NCBI GenBank assembly: GCA_943356435.1
Contig: CALREY010000002.1
Location: 62,001 to 126,000, forward strand
Reading direction: 5' to 3'
DNA: 64,000 nt
Source of the DNA: Candidatus Altimarinota bacterium
GTDB taxonomy: Bacteria; Patescibacteriota; Gracilibacteria; BD1-5; UBA6164
In this document: positions 21,726-32,046 of the stretch, in pieces
Numbering within the stretch: position 1 is the first letter of the stretch
How the letters are laid out: each line of letters begins with the position of its first letter
Notes under the pieces: generated by a model
Told to the model about the DNA's origin: nothing
Databases searched by the model: none
What the model saw: only the letters and a program-made list of their open reading frames with translations
Position numbers and translations under genes: made by a program

Positions 21726-21971
21726 TTATTTTTTTCTAACTATGTAGTTACCTTTACCATCAAAAGGTGTTTTTCTAGCTGTACCTCCTGCAATAATATG
21801 CATTCTTGCTTTACCATTGATTTCTTGGTATCTTTTTGGGTAAGAAACAGTTAATTCATGTCTCCCCATTCTTCTTCTATTTTTAAGAACTTTTCTACCA
21901 TTAGCAGTTGAACTTCTACTTAGAAATCCGTGAACTCTAAGTCTTTTTCTTTTCTTTAATTTTCCTAACAT
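21726..21971 (-). CDS. rpmH: Ribosomal protein bL34 with C-terminal extension
   Basis: 81 residues. The N-terminal 42 are a normal bL34, for example [20 protein letters not shown] and [13 protein letters not shown], although the usual first strand (MKRTYQPS) is replaced by MLGKLKKR. About 37 residues follow ([20 protein letters not shown], then [18 protein letters not shown]), which standard bL34 of 44-47 residues lacks. The extension is basic, as expected for rRNA contact. First gene of rpmH-rnpA-yidC. Confidence 0.93.
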   Translation of the reverse strand: MLGKLKKRKRLRVHGFLSRSSTANGRKVLKNRRRMGRHELTVSYPKRYQEINGKARMHIIAGGTARKTPFDGKGNYIVRKK

Positions 21972-22083
21972 TGTTGATTTTATTAAAATTTAATTTATTT
22001 TATTAATTCCTAAAAGGTGTATATGTTCTCTTAAAAATTGCTGCAACATAATATATAAAAGCAGATAAATGTCAAAAGTTTTT

Positions 22084-22776
22084 TTAAGATATCAAACTCC
22101 CCTCTTTTTCACCATTCACTGCTCTCAATACAGCTCATTGTTTAGATAGATTTACTACCTTTATTTTTAATTGATTATCCTTTGCTAAAGCCACTGCATT
22201 TTGATCTAGTATCTTTAAATTTTTACTTATTACTTCTTCATAACTTATATTTTCATAAAATACTGCATCATCATATTTCATAGGATCTTTATCATATACT
22301 CCATCTACTTTTGTAGCTTTTATCATCATATCACAATCTAACTCTAACGATCTAAGTACTCATCCTGTATCAGTTGTGAAATAAGGATTACCTATTCCAC
22401 CAGTACATATAACTATTTTTCATGTTTTCAAATATTCTAATGCATTATTTTTAGAATAATCTTCTACGAATTTTACACCATTAGGATCCATTACTACAGA
22501 ACTTATTCAAGATTGTTCTAAAAAATTTTTTAGTACTACTCCATTGAAAACTGTAGAAAGCATACTTAGATTGTGTGAATCAGCAGCATTAACTCATTGA
22601 TATATTAGATTTCAACCTCTATATATATTTCCTCATCAAATAACTATTGCTATTTGTGTATTATTATCATATATTTCTTTTATTATGTTTACCACATTTT
22701 TCGTAAATTCCGGGTCTATTCAAAATTCTTTTTCTCATTTCAAAGCTTCACCAGATATTTTTAGTAATATTCTCAT
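22084..22776 (-). CDS. pyrH: UMP kinase
   Basis: 230 residues, family length. PyrH converts UMP to UDP in pyrimidine nucleotide synthesis. It begins MRILLKISGEALKGEKEF, has the substrate-binding IAIVIGGGNIYRG segment, and CTGGIGNPYFTTDTGCVLRS followed by MMIKATKVDGVYDKDP, as in the amino-acid-kinase fold of UMPK. Several family glycines are UGA. No frr or tsf neighbour is present here. A dispersed repeat sits just upstream. Confidence 0.96.
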
Positions 22777-22798
22777 TATTAATTAATTAAATTTTATC

Positions 22799-22842
22799 TA
22801 TTTCCCCCTCCTTAATAAGGAGGGGGTTAGGGGGTGGTCTAT
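22799..22842. repeat. Dispersed G/C-rich intergenic repeat, copy 3
   Basis: CCCCCTCCTTAATAAGGAGG followed by GGGTTAGGGGGTGGTCT. It closely matches copy 1 at 1990 and copy 5 at 37890. Its last bases overlap the TAG stop of the lipoprotein gene. Confidence 0.8.
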
Positions 22843-23894
22843 TTCATTAAATCATTAAACAAACCATCAGTTATCTTTATTATTTGATACTCTGCATTTT
22901 TTACTTTTAGTTCAGTATTTTTAGCTTCTAATGTATCACGACTTACTCATTCTCATGATTCCAATTCTTGTACTCAATATGTTCATGTATCAGCTAAATA
23001 ATAATGTTTTTCATAATAATATTTATCTCATTCTAATCTAATAATGAAAAAACTTATTCAATTATCTGTTCATAATGGACGACATGTATTCCAGAAAAAA
23101 TAACCTCCAACCTCACTAGTATAAACATCTGTCAAATTAGCACATGTTAAATCAGTAATAGATGTCTTTTTTATTTCCAATCATTTGATATCTGAATATC
23201 ATATTTTACCACTTCATAATTTAGTAGGATTACCATATTTTGTATTTTTTGGTAAAGTATCAACTGATAAATCTTGAACTACTTCTTTTTTTTCTGAATC
23301 TTCAGTCTTTTCTTTATCTGATTTATCTTTATTGTAATTGATAACTAACTCTGTTTTACTCAATTTATCTCATGAATATGCTTCGATTGTATAAACATTT
23401 TTACCATAATCAAAAGTTTGATATCTAGAAAAAGCTCTATAGACAAATGTTTTATCACCTGCTTTAAACTGTTTCAATGTAAAAACATCTTTTGGATATT
23501 CAGAATCAGCATTCTCATATTTTATAATAATTTTATCAACTTTTTCAGTAGTTGTTCATTTCAACTCAAACTCTCAATCAGAGAAATCTTCATCAGATAA
23601 ATCATCCAATTCTATGAATTGATCTTCTGTTACAGTATTTATTTCTACTTTATTTTTTGCTAATTCTTCATTATTTGTACTATTATATAATTCATAATCA
23701 CTACCACTTGCAGTTTCTTCGTCTATATTTCCACCTGTATCTTCATCCATACTACCTGTTTGTTCTGTAATTCACATTTCTTGTTTTGCTTTTTCTACTT
23801 CATCTTGATTATTTCAACCAAAGCATGAACTCAACAATAAAATTAAAAACAAAACTGATAATATATTTATAGATTTTTTTAAGTTATTTTTCAT
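22839..23894 (-). CDS. Lipoprotein with two extracellular domains
   Basis: 351 residues. Signal peptide MKNNLKKSINILSVLFLILL with lipobox LSSC. The mature protein starts with an acidic low-complexity region (DEDTGGNIDEETASGSD). Next is a strand-rich segment around residues 90-180 resembling an Ig-like or bacterial surface fold (FELKGTTTEKVDKIII, TFDYGKNVYTIEAYSGDKL). After a Lys/Glu linker comes a Tyr-rich C-terminal domain with Cys pairs (DLTCANL, WNTCRPLG). A family is not recognised. It ends in TAG inside a dispersed repeat, with pyrH next downstream. Confidence 0.82.
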
Positions 23895-23913
23895 ATTTTT
23901 TAATTTTAAAAAT

Positions 23914-23951
23914 AAAAACACAAAAACATAATAAAAAGTTTTTGTGTTTTG
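23914..23951 (-). terminator. RNase J gene terminator
   Basis: AAAACACAAAAAC/GTTTTTGTGTTTT stem starting 7 bases after the TAA of the RNase J gene. Confidence 0.75.
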
Positions 23952-23957
23952 TAAAGT

Positions 23958-26018
23958 TTAAACTTCAATCAACATAGGTATAATCATAGGTTCTCTATCC
24001 AATTTATGTAATAAGAATTTTTCTAGATCTGTTCTGATTATTTTTAATAAATCTTTTTCTTCCATATCTGGAACATCTTTTACAGTATTTTCATATAGTT
24101 CTCTAGCTTTTTTGATAATTAGTCTATGAATATATCTCACTTCATCTAGATAAACTAGACCTCTACTTTCTAATTTCATATGTCATAGAATAGCTTTTGT
24201 CTTTTTGTCTACTTTGAATGTAACAACAAGTACTCATGAATTCATCATTTTTTCTCTAGCTTGGATTACATGACTGTTAGCCAATCACATACCGTGCCCA
24301 TCAATAACCAATTCTTGTATAGGTGCTTTGATTCTAGATTTGAATACATTTCCATTATTAGGAGCAAAATCTACCATATTACCATTGTCTAACATCAATA
24401 TATTGTCTTCTCTGAAACCAGTATCCATTGCAGTATTTTTATGTAACGTTCTGAAATATAAGTCTCAGAATATTGGCATAAAATATTTTGGTTTAACTAG
24501 TTGTAACATTATTTTTTGTTCTTCTTGAAATGCATGTCATCCAGTATGTACTTCTCAGTCATCTTTAGTTATTACATTTGCTCATAGTCTAATAAGTCTG
24601 TTTATAATAGATATAACAGATTTTTCATTACCAGGAACAATAGAAGAAGAAAATATAACAGTATCTCATTTAATAATTTCTACTGATGTATGTTTTCATT
24701 CTGCCATTCTAGATAGTGCTGAAAATTCTTCTCATTGACTACCTGTAGTAATAATTATTTGTTTGTGTGGAGCTATTCATTCAGTATTTTTTGGAGTCAT
24801 TTTTTTAACTATACCTTGTTTTATATTTAGGTATCATAACTCTTTTGCTATATTTACATTTTCTACCATACTTCTACCACTCAAAAAGATTGTTTTGTCA
24901 TGTTTTTCACATATATCTATCAATTGTTGAATTCTAGAAATCCATGAAGAAAAAGTAGCTATAATCAATCTACCTCTAGTATGGTTTGATACTATTTTTT
25001 CTAGTTCTTCTCATACATTTTTTTCACTCATTGAAAATCATTTTCTAATAGAACCTGTAGAGTCAGATAACAACATACTTATTCATCTTTTCCCTATTTC
25101 TGATATTCTATCTAAATCTGCTGGTTTATCTATAGCTGGTGTGTGGTCTATTTTGAAATCTCATGTATGAACTATTTTTGTTCCGCCTTCTGATTCTAAA
25201 TATATTCATGCACAATCAGGAACTGAATGGTTAACATTAAAAAATTCTACTTTAAATTTTCAAATCTTTAATATTTCTGCACTATGAGCATCTACTTCTA
25301 TAAGAGTTGCATGAGCTAATAATCCTGCTTCTTCGAAAATCTTTTTGATTAATCAAATAGTGAATCTAGTACCATACAATGTAGGCATACCAAGTGCTGG
25401 CATTACGTGCTTAAGTGATCAAATATGATCCAAATGAGCATGAGTAATCAAGAATCATTTGATATTTTTTTTGTATTTAGTTAAAAACGATACATCTGGA
25501 ATAGAATAATTTACCCCTAACATATCTGGATCTGCAAATTGTACTCAACAGTCTATCAATATAATATCTTCATCATATTGAACCATTCACATATTTTTTG
25601 CACCTGTTTCATTATTACCTCAAATAGGCATATATCTAGTATACCCTTGTCTAAGTGCTGGTAGATAAAATTTAGTATCTGGAAATTTAGAGATAAATTT
25701 ACCTTTTACTTCAGCATCAGGATTTTTTGGTTTTTGGCTAATACTAACATTTTTGTTATTATTTTGATTTGGGTTATGATTTTTGTTATTTTGATTTGGA
25801 TTTTGATTAGGATTTTTATTGAAATTTGATTTACTGAAATCTTTTTTTTCAGTATTTTTTACCACTAATATTTCCCTTTTTTCTGTTTTTTCTTCAGCTG
25901 TTTTTTCAGCTTTTTGTTCTACAAAATCTTCATTTTCCACTGCATTATCATCACTTGAAATATCCGAATTATCAGTTCATGATAATTCTATATCTAATTC
26001 GTCTAAGAAATCTTTCAT
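23958..26018 (-). CDS. rnj: Ribonuclease J
   Basis: 686 residues. RNase J is a metallo-beta-lactamase/beta-CASP nuclease with endo- and 5'-3' exonuclease activity, central to mRNA decay. An extra N-terminal region of about 115 residues is acidic and then Asn/Gln/Lys-rich (NPNQNPNQNN). The catalytic core begins at YMPIGGNNETGAKNMG. The metal-binding motif HAHLDHIG lies at about residue 191, with NVNHSVPD, HTGDFKID and LLSDST following. The beta-CASP domain has SSWISRIQQ and HTGGHAF. The C-terminal domain ends MIIPMLIEV. Monocistronic with its own terminator. Confidence 0.96.
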
Positions 26019-26152
26019 TAAATTATTGAATTTAAAAATTAAAATTATTTTACCAATTTATAATATACAACCACAAAAAAATATTAATACCCATTTTAAA
26101 ACTATTATGATTTTTTGCTTGAATTTATTCTGAATAATAATTATTATATAAT

Positions 26153-26191
26153 TAAATAATATAGCTAATAAAATTAGCCATATAATTATTT
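26153..26191. terminator. Imperfect palindrome in the gap upstream of RNase J
   Basis: TTAAATAAT.ATAGCTAA / TTAGCCATAT.AATTATTTAA can fold into a long hairpin. Its position between the RNase J start and the protease stop at 26285 suggests a terminator for the pilin operon, but the T-run is weak. Confidence 0.4.
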
Positions 26192-26284
26192 AACAAAAAA
26201 TTTTTGATTGATTGTATTTGTTTCAAAAAACACTTTTCTTTGATTATTTTAAGAAGTTATTTTTTTTAGGTAGTGTGATTATAT

Positions 26285-27136
26285 CTATTTTTTCAGAAAC
26301 TCCAAAAAATTTTGTAAAGAAAAGTTTATTTTAGTGATATCCCGATAATATGCTTTGATTTTTTCATCTCAGAAATTACTTTTTTCAAACTCTTTTTTTC
26401 TAAACAAATATTTAGAAAAAAAATCATACTTATTCCTCAAAATAATTGATTTTTTACTTTTTTCTTTGAAATCTTCGTTATGTAGTACAAAATAAGCGAA
26501 ACTTTCTGCAAAGTCTTCATATTTATTTGTCATTGCATATCAAGAAACAAAATCATCATAAGTTTGTCATGATTTTATTACTTTTACTCAGTCCCAAGAC
26601 AGATTATAATAATAATCACTTAAATCAGTAAGAACTTGTTTTTTAAAATAATATAAATCTATAAAATGTCCAAATTCATGTACTCATACAGCTATTGTTT
26701 CTGATAAGCCCATTTGTGTTAATCAAAACAATTTTATATGATGATTTTTCATATTTCATCTAACTCATGACTTATCATTATGCATTTCTACATTTAAATA
26801 ATCTATTTTATCTTTTATAATTATACTAAACAAAAAACTCTTAAATCAATTTGAGTAATCTAAAGAATCTTGTTCAAAACTAATAGGAAAATATGAAAAA
26901 ATCACTTTTTTTTGAATATCTTCTATTTTATTTGTCTCTATTTTATTACTATTATGTTTTTTTATTCACTCAGATCATGAATTCAAATCTTCAGTTACTA
27001 TTACAGGCTCTATATAATTATCTTCTATATGAGTATTTAAATCTATTTCACTAGTTCACAAAAAATAGTATTTGAAAATATATATTCAAATACTAAAAAT
27101 GATAAGAGAAATAATAAATAAATATAGTTTTTTCAT
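26285..27136 (-). CDS. Membrane-anchored HExxH zinc metalloprotease
   Basis: 283 residues. One N-terminal membrane segment (MKKLYLFIISLIIFSIGIYI), then an extracytoplasmic domain. The zincin motif VHEFGHFIDLYYF has its HEFGH at about residues 153-157, and a likely third-ligand/Glu region NKYEDFAESFAYF follows about 50 residues later. The pattern H-E-x-x-H then E-x-F-A-E-x-F-A is typical of secreted metallopeptidases of several families; I cannot name the family. It starts 4 bases after the last of four pilin-like genes, so it is the fifth gene of that operon. It could process or remodel the pilin-like proteins or the envelope (inference). Confidence 0.85.
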
Positions 27137-27140
27137 AGAA

Positions 27141-27614
27141 TTATAATGAATACATAATGCTAACTATTAAATTAATGATTCAAGCAGCAGATATTAGAGC
27201 TATAAATCAGATAATTCACCATTTTATATTATTTTTTGCTTTTGTTATTTTTTCATCTTGTCATGCACTTATTGTCATTATAAATGCTCAATAAACTATA
27301 GATCATACAGCTAAAACTCATAGATATATAGATATGTTATTTACCCAATTAATAATTTTTTGAGCAAATCATCATCCTTCCACAAATGTATCTGTTCAAT
27401 CAACTAATTGTGATCATTGTAAACATCAATCTAATGCTTCTCATACTTTGGCTGGATTTTCAGAATCTATATCATAGGTACAATTTGTAGATCATCCACT
27501 ACTACTTCATCATCAAGAACTTCATCATGTAGTTCAATTGAAATCAGAATATGAATAATCTAATCCTGTAAATAATGAAATAGATAATAAAAATATGATA
27601 AATATTTTTTTCAT
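27141..27614 (-). CDS. VirB2/TrbC-like pilin-like membrane protein (copy A)
   Basis: 157 residues. Signal peptide MKKIFIIFLLSISLFTG, then a Gly/Ser-rich stretch with many UGA glycines (GTTGGSSGGGSSSGGS). Two hydrophobic helices follow, joined by a charged loop: VYGAFIMTISAGQDEKITKA, then KWGIIGFIALISAAGIINLI. The signature (small hydrophobic helix, SAGqDEKitKAKn, second helix) is that of T4SS-type pilins common in candidate-phylum bacteria. Fourth gene of a five-gene operon; gaps to its neighbours are 11 and 4 bases. Confidence 0.8.
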
Positions 27615-27625
27615 TTTATTTAATA

Positions 27626-28012
27626 TTAAAAATTTAATCATGCAACAAGCTTCACAGCTGCCCAAGCAATAGCTACTAAAAATATTCATACTATAGCATA
27701 AACTAATTGATTTATAGCTTTTTTAAAAGCATCTGCATTTCATCTTGCCAAAGCTAGTCTAACTCATATGAATAAAAAAGCTCATATAGCAATCATAGCT
27801 AATAATCATGTAAGTGAATCTTTTACCCATTTTAATATAGAATCCAGCATAGATAATCCACTTCCTTTAGTTGCTATAACATCGTTTTTTGTAATTCATA
27901 ATAATGCATCTTTTACATAACTATCTCATACAGTTCTAGTAGCAGCACTTGTGATATAAATTATAAAGATATTTGAAAAAAATACATATATCAAAAATAA
28001 TTTTTTTAACAT
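27626..28012 (-). CDS. VirB2/TrbC-like pilin-like membrane protein (copy B)
   Basis: 128 residues. N-terminal signal segment MLKKLFLIYVFFSNIFIIYI, then two membrane helices separated by a short charged loop: GAFLFIGVRLALARGNADAF, KKAINQLVYAIVGIFLVAIA. The loop is less conserved than in copies A and C. GIFLVAIAWAAVKLVAG ends the protein close to the C-terminus. Third gene of the operon, starting 10 bases after copy C ends. Probably a minor pilin or inner-membrane partner; inferred from paralogy and position. Confidence 0.75.
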
Positions 28013-28022
28013 ATTTTAACGA

Positions 28023-28397
28023 TTAAGAAATATATATATTATTTAACATATTGATTATTCACCAAGCAGAAATAGAAATAACTACTCATATAAGTGACCA
28101 CATTATCCAGTTTTTTGCTTTTTTTGTTTTATCTTCTGCTCATCCAGATGTCAAATATAACATACCACTTATAATCAAAGCTATTACTGCAAAAACAGCT
28201 ACATATTGTATTACTTGTCATATTATATTTGTTATAAGCATGATTCATATATTGTCACCAATATTTGCAGATGTAGGATTCATTTTATCACTATCAACAC
28301 AACCTGGTAATCATACACAGTTCACTGAAGGTGCTGCTGCAAAAGTGTAACTATTTAAAAATAACAAAATAGTTATTATAAAAATTTTCTTTAACAT
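28023..28397 (-). CDS. VirB2/TrbC-like pilin-like membrane protein (copy C)
   Basis: 124 residues. Signal peptide MLKKIFIITILLFLNSYTFA, a short Cys-containing segment (NCVGLPGCVDSD), then the clearest pilin signature of the four: IISGMLYLTSGGAEDKTKKA, KNWIMWSLIGVVISISAWGI. Two of the Gly in this stretch are UGA. Same fold type as the orphan gene at 55947-56306. Second gene of the operon, 17 bases from copy D. Confidence 0.82.
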
Positions 28398-28414
28398 AAA
28401 ATATTTATTATTTA

Positions 28415-28969
28415 TTAATTATCTCCAAAATAAAGTAAATATCTAACTATAGACACTATATAATAAGCACTTAAAGCAGTTATCATAGCATAAACTCCAG
28501 ACATAAATATTTTTTTTCATTTACTCAATTGTTCATCTTGTCCATAATAAGTCAGCATATATCATGCTCAAATAGTCATTATAAGTATTGCTAGACTTCA
28601 AAGAGCTATCATCAAGTTTTGGATAATAGTACCAAGTAAATAATTCACATTTTCTTTTGTTGTAGTTCATTGTACTCACATACCAGGAGATATATCATTT
28701 ACACTTATAGTAAATCATTGACTAGTAATATCTCATTGTGCTTCAGGTGATTTATCATAATCTTCTTTTAGTTTTTTCATATCAACTGATGATTCATAAG
28801 ATTTTAAATCTTTTTGCAAATTTGCTTTTTTTGCTGAATCTTTTTCTTGAGAAATATTATGTTTATATGTATTTATTTTACCTAATGCATCTTTATAAGT
28901 ATCTGTTGCATAAACAGAAATAGTACTAGAAAAAATTAATAAAATAAAAATTATAAATATTTTTTTCAT
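28415..28969 (-). CDS. VirB2/TrbC-like pilin-like membrane protein (copy D, extended)
   Basis: 184 residues. Signal peptide MKKIFIIFILLIFSSTISVYA, then a charged coiled-coil-like extracytoplasmic region of about 60 residues (DALGKINTYKHNISQEKDSA), absent from the other copies. Then come two membrane helices with a TYYGQDEQLSKGKKIF loop, a divergent version of the pilin signature. It is the first gene of the operon, so a promoter should lie in the 110 bases between 28969 and the divergent glycosyltransferase gene. Confidence 0.75.
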
Positions 28970-29079
28970 AATTTTGGATTAAATATAAATTATTTTTGTG
29001 AAATTTTAACATAAAATTCATTTTTTACAAAAAATAATTATATTTATAGTGAATAACCTATTCCCTAACTAATAAAAAA

Positions 29080-30231
29080 GTGAAAATAGCAATACTTCAT
29101 GAAATGTTTATTAAGCTTGGTTGAGCTGAAAAAGTAGTAGAAAACTGGTGCAAAATATATCCAGATGCAGATATATTTACTCTGATATATGACGAAGAAA
29201 AAGTAGGAAAAGTATTTCCAAAAAACAAAATAAATCCTCAAGTTTTTGAACTAAAATCTCAAAAAATTTATAAACATACAAAAAAACAAAGATTATCTCT
29301 ACCATTTATGGCTATTTCTATAGAACAGCTAGATTTTTCTGAGTATGATGTAGTATTATGTAGTTCTAGTGGTTTTGCTCATTGAGCTATTACTAAACCT
29401 GAGACGAAATTCATAGTATATTGTCATTCACCTGCTAGATATATGTGGGACTGGACAAATGAGTACAAAAGAGATTTATGACTTAATTCTGGAATAAAAA
29501 AATACACTCTATGAATAATCATAAATAAATTGTTTTTGAAACTAAGACAATGGGATTATATAGCATCTAAAAGAGCAGATATCACTCTCGCTAACTCACA
29601 TAATACAAAACAAAGAATCACTAAATATTATAGAAAAGATTCTGAAATATTATACCCACCAGTAGAAACAAGTAGATTTGGTAAACTATGAGTAAAAGCT
29701 CCTCTATCAAGCCAAATACAAGATATACAAGAGTGATATTATATCATAATATCTGCATTAACAGAATTCAAAAAAATAGAAGTAGCAATAGAATGATTTA
29801 ATAAGATGCCAAATCATAAACTTCTAATAATTTGAAAATGAGACTATGAAAACACTCTAAAGAAAAATGCAAATACAAATATAATATTCACATGAGCTAA
29901 ATATGATGATGAATTGGTATTTTTGGTACAAAATAGTTTGTGATTGATATTTCCAGGTGAAGAAGATTTCTGAATAGTACCAGTAGAAGTAATGGCCGCT
30001 GGTAAACCAGTATTTGCATACAGATGAGGATGATTATTAGAGACAGTATTAGAATGAATTACAGGAGGATTTTTCGATGACAAAAATGGTGCAGATTTCG
30101 TACAAAAATTCGAAATATTTAACCAAAATAATATTAACTGCACTTATACTATAGAAGCTTGTAAATCTCAAGCAGAAATATTCTCTCTAAGCAAATTCGA
30201 AAAAAGAATTAAAGAACTTGTAAATAATTAA
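29080..30231 (+). CDS. Family 4 glycosyltransferase
   Basis: 383 residues, GT-B fold, retaining GT4 type. The N-terminal part has the Gly-rich acceptor loop KLGGAEKVVENW (one Gly UGA) and CHSPARYMWDWTNEY, typical of envelope polysaccharide mannosyl/rhamnosyl-transferases. The C-terminal part has the nucleotide-sugar E-x7-E motif in FPGEEDFGIVPVEVMAAGKP. The start is GTG at 29080; no upstream ATG fits. Likely adds a sugar to an exopolysaccharide or O-antigen-like chain, which agrees with the O-antigen-ligase-like gene downstream. Confidence 0.92.
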
Positions 30232-30278
30232 ATAATATGTATAGTATATATATTATTATCAATTAATAATTAAAAAAA

Positions 30279-30446
30279 ATGAATAACTTAGATAAATCTC
30301 AAATAGATTCTTTCAAAGAATCTTGATATACATTTGAAGAAATAAAACATATAGATAATGCTTTATGAGAAAAATGATGATATACTCCTGCTGAATTATA
30401 TATGGAACTTTTAAAACATAGAGAAAAGATATTATGTACAAAATAA
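30279..30446 (+). CDS. Antitoxin-like small protein of a ParE-type module
   Basis: 55 residues (MNNLDKSQIDSFKESGYTFE, then EIKHIDNALGEKGGYTPAEL), helical, with three UGA glycines, so it is invisible under the standard code. It overlaps the ParE/RelE-like gene by 13 bases and precedes it, the usual antitoxin position. A YTFEEI...EEG..YT.AEL pattern recalls short ribbon-helix-helix-like or RelB-like antitoxins, but I cannot assign a family with confidence. Confidence 0.72.
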
Positions 30447-30712
30447 TATATAGACCTTCATCTCTAAATGATATTAATGAGATATTTGATTACATAAGTG
30501 TTGATAATTTACAAGTAGCTATAAAAGTACAAGAAACTATTTTTAACTTTATCAATTATTTAGCTATTTTCCCTATGTTATGAAAACAGAATTGAAATTG
30601 ATTTAATCTTAGAGAAATTATTGAACCAGCTTTTAAATATAGAATTATTTACCAAATAGAAAATGATACTATATTTATAATTTGAGTATTCAAAAATAAG
30701 AATTTATACTAA
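30434..30712 (+). CDS. ParE/RelE-family toxin
   Basis: 92 residues, family length 90-100. YKIIYRPSSLNDINEIFDYI matches the N-terminal strand and helix of ParE/RelE toxins (..S...DL.eI..yi). Then IFNFINYLAIFPMLGKQNG, NLREIIEPAFKYRIIYQIEN and DTIFIIGVFKNKNLY give the R..Y...Y.i....i.I..i.H pattern, with the final catalytic-type His/Arg region changed to FKNKN. Whether it targets gyrase or mRNA is unknown. The terminator hairpin overlaps its stop codon. Confidence 0.82.
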
Positions 30713-30727
30713 ATTCTTATTTTTTAA
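30699..30727 (+). terminator. Terminator of the toxin-antitoxin pair
   Basis: AAGAATTTA-TAC-TAAATTCTT followed by ATTTTTT. The stem contains the TAA stop codon of the toxin. Confidence 0.8.
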
Positions 30728-30743
30728 AATATTATACATTACC

Positions 30744-32006
30744 ATGAAAAAATTATTAGAGAAAAATTTGTTTACGATACTTACACAATTTTTAATTATA
30801 GTACTACCTTTTTATGTACTATTAGCAGTATTTTTTAGCCAAATAGTTGGTATATCAAATGCTTGATTTTTTATAAAAGAATTTATTATAGTATTGCTTG
30901 TAATAAGTTTGATTTACGAATTTATAAAAAATAATAAAAAGCCAAAATTTGATACTATTGATTACTTAATATTTTGATACATTTTTTATTGAATAGTTAT
31001 TACATTTATAAATTGATTGTGACTTGATAGTGTATTTTACTGATGAAGATATGATTTCATATTTTTTGTAGTATTTTTGATATACAAACACTGAAATGAA
31101 TTTTTGAAAGTAAAAACAAATGATTTAGTTAAGTTATTACTTATAAGTGGATGATTATCATTAATGTTATCTATAATGATAAAATTCAGACTCTGAGAAC
31201 AAGCACTTATATCATTTTGATTTACTGATTATGTTAGTAACTGGACATTTAACTGAAAAATACCTAGTTATCATGGTCTTGAAAATAGTGGTATAAAGAG
31301 GTTTCAATGAATATTTGACGGTCCAAATCAAATGGCTTTTTATCTAATATTCTTTACTTCTATGTTGATGCATAGTCTAAAAAAGAAATTTGAATATCAT
31401 ATTGTATTAGTACTTATATTTATATTTATTTTATTGTTTTTGACTTATTCTAGAAGCGCACTTCTATGAGTAATTACAGGTTCTGGTTTATTAGTTTTAA
31501 TGAATATTAAAACAATATATGAAAAACATAAAAAAATATTTATAAATGTTATTACTGCTATATTGATAATCACTGGATTATGACTTATGATATTTAGTGA
31601 TAGAGTATACAATATATTTTTTAGAACTTCGTCTACAACTGGTCACTTTGATAGAATGGAAATATGAATAGATAGATTTTTGGAAAAACCACTTTGAGCA
31701 TGATTAGCAGAATCTGGACCAGCATATAGAAATATATACCCAGATAAACAAACAAAAGTAGATGAACAATATTATATACCAGAAAGTTGGTTCATACAAC
31801 AGTTGGTAGAATGATGAATACTATACTTTTTATTATTCATTTCAATATTTGTAAATATTTTGAACAGGATGTATACAAATTCAAAATCACTTTTTGTCTG
31901 AATAATCGCAATACTTGTGATGAATGTATTCCTACATATATTTGAGGCTACTTACCTATCTGTATTATTATTCATTTTCGTTTGATTAATTTACAATAAA
32001 AAATAA
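30744..32006 (+). CDS. O-antigen ligase/polymerase-like membrane protein
   Basis: 420 residues with about 11 membrane segments and one larger external loop. The Wzy_C/WaaL-type signature is visible: FDGPNQMAFYL before the central helices, LTYSRSALLGVITG (the S-R-S after a membrane helix is typical), and an external loop with GHFDRMEIGIDRFLEKPLGAG and PESWFIQQLVEGGI, which matches the H/E-containing catalytic loop. It would polymerise or ligate surface polysaccharide at the outer face of the membrane. Many glycines within helices are UGA. Confidence 0.88.
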
Positions 32007-32009
32007 AAT

Positions 32010-32046
32010 AAAAGAGTTAAAATTTTATACATTTAACTCTTTTTTT
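32010..32046 (+). terminator. Hairpin abutting the next start codon (leader copy 1)
   Basis: AAAGAGTTAAA...TTTAACTCTTTTTTT ends directly at the ATG of the 872-codon gene at 32047. It can terminate the ligase gene, and it lies in the leader of the next gene. A second copy precedes the gene at 34730. Confidence 0.75.
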
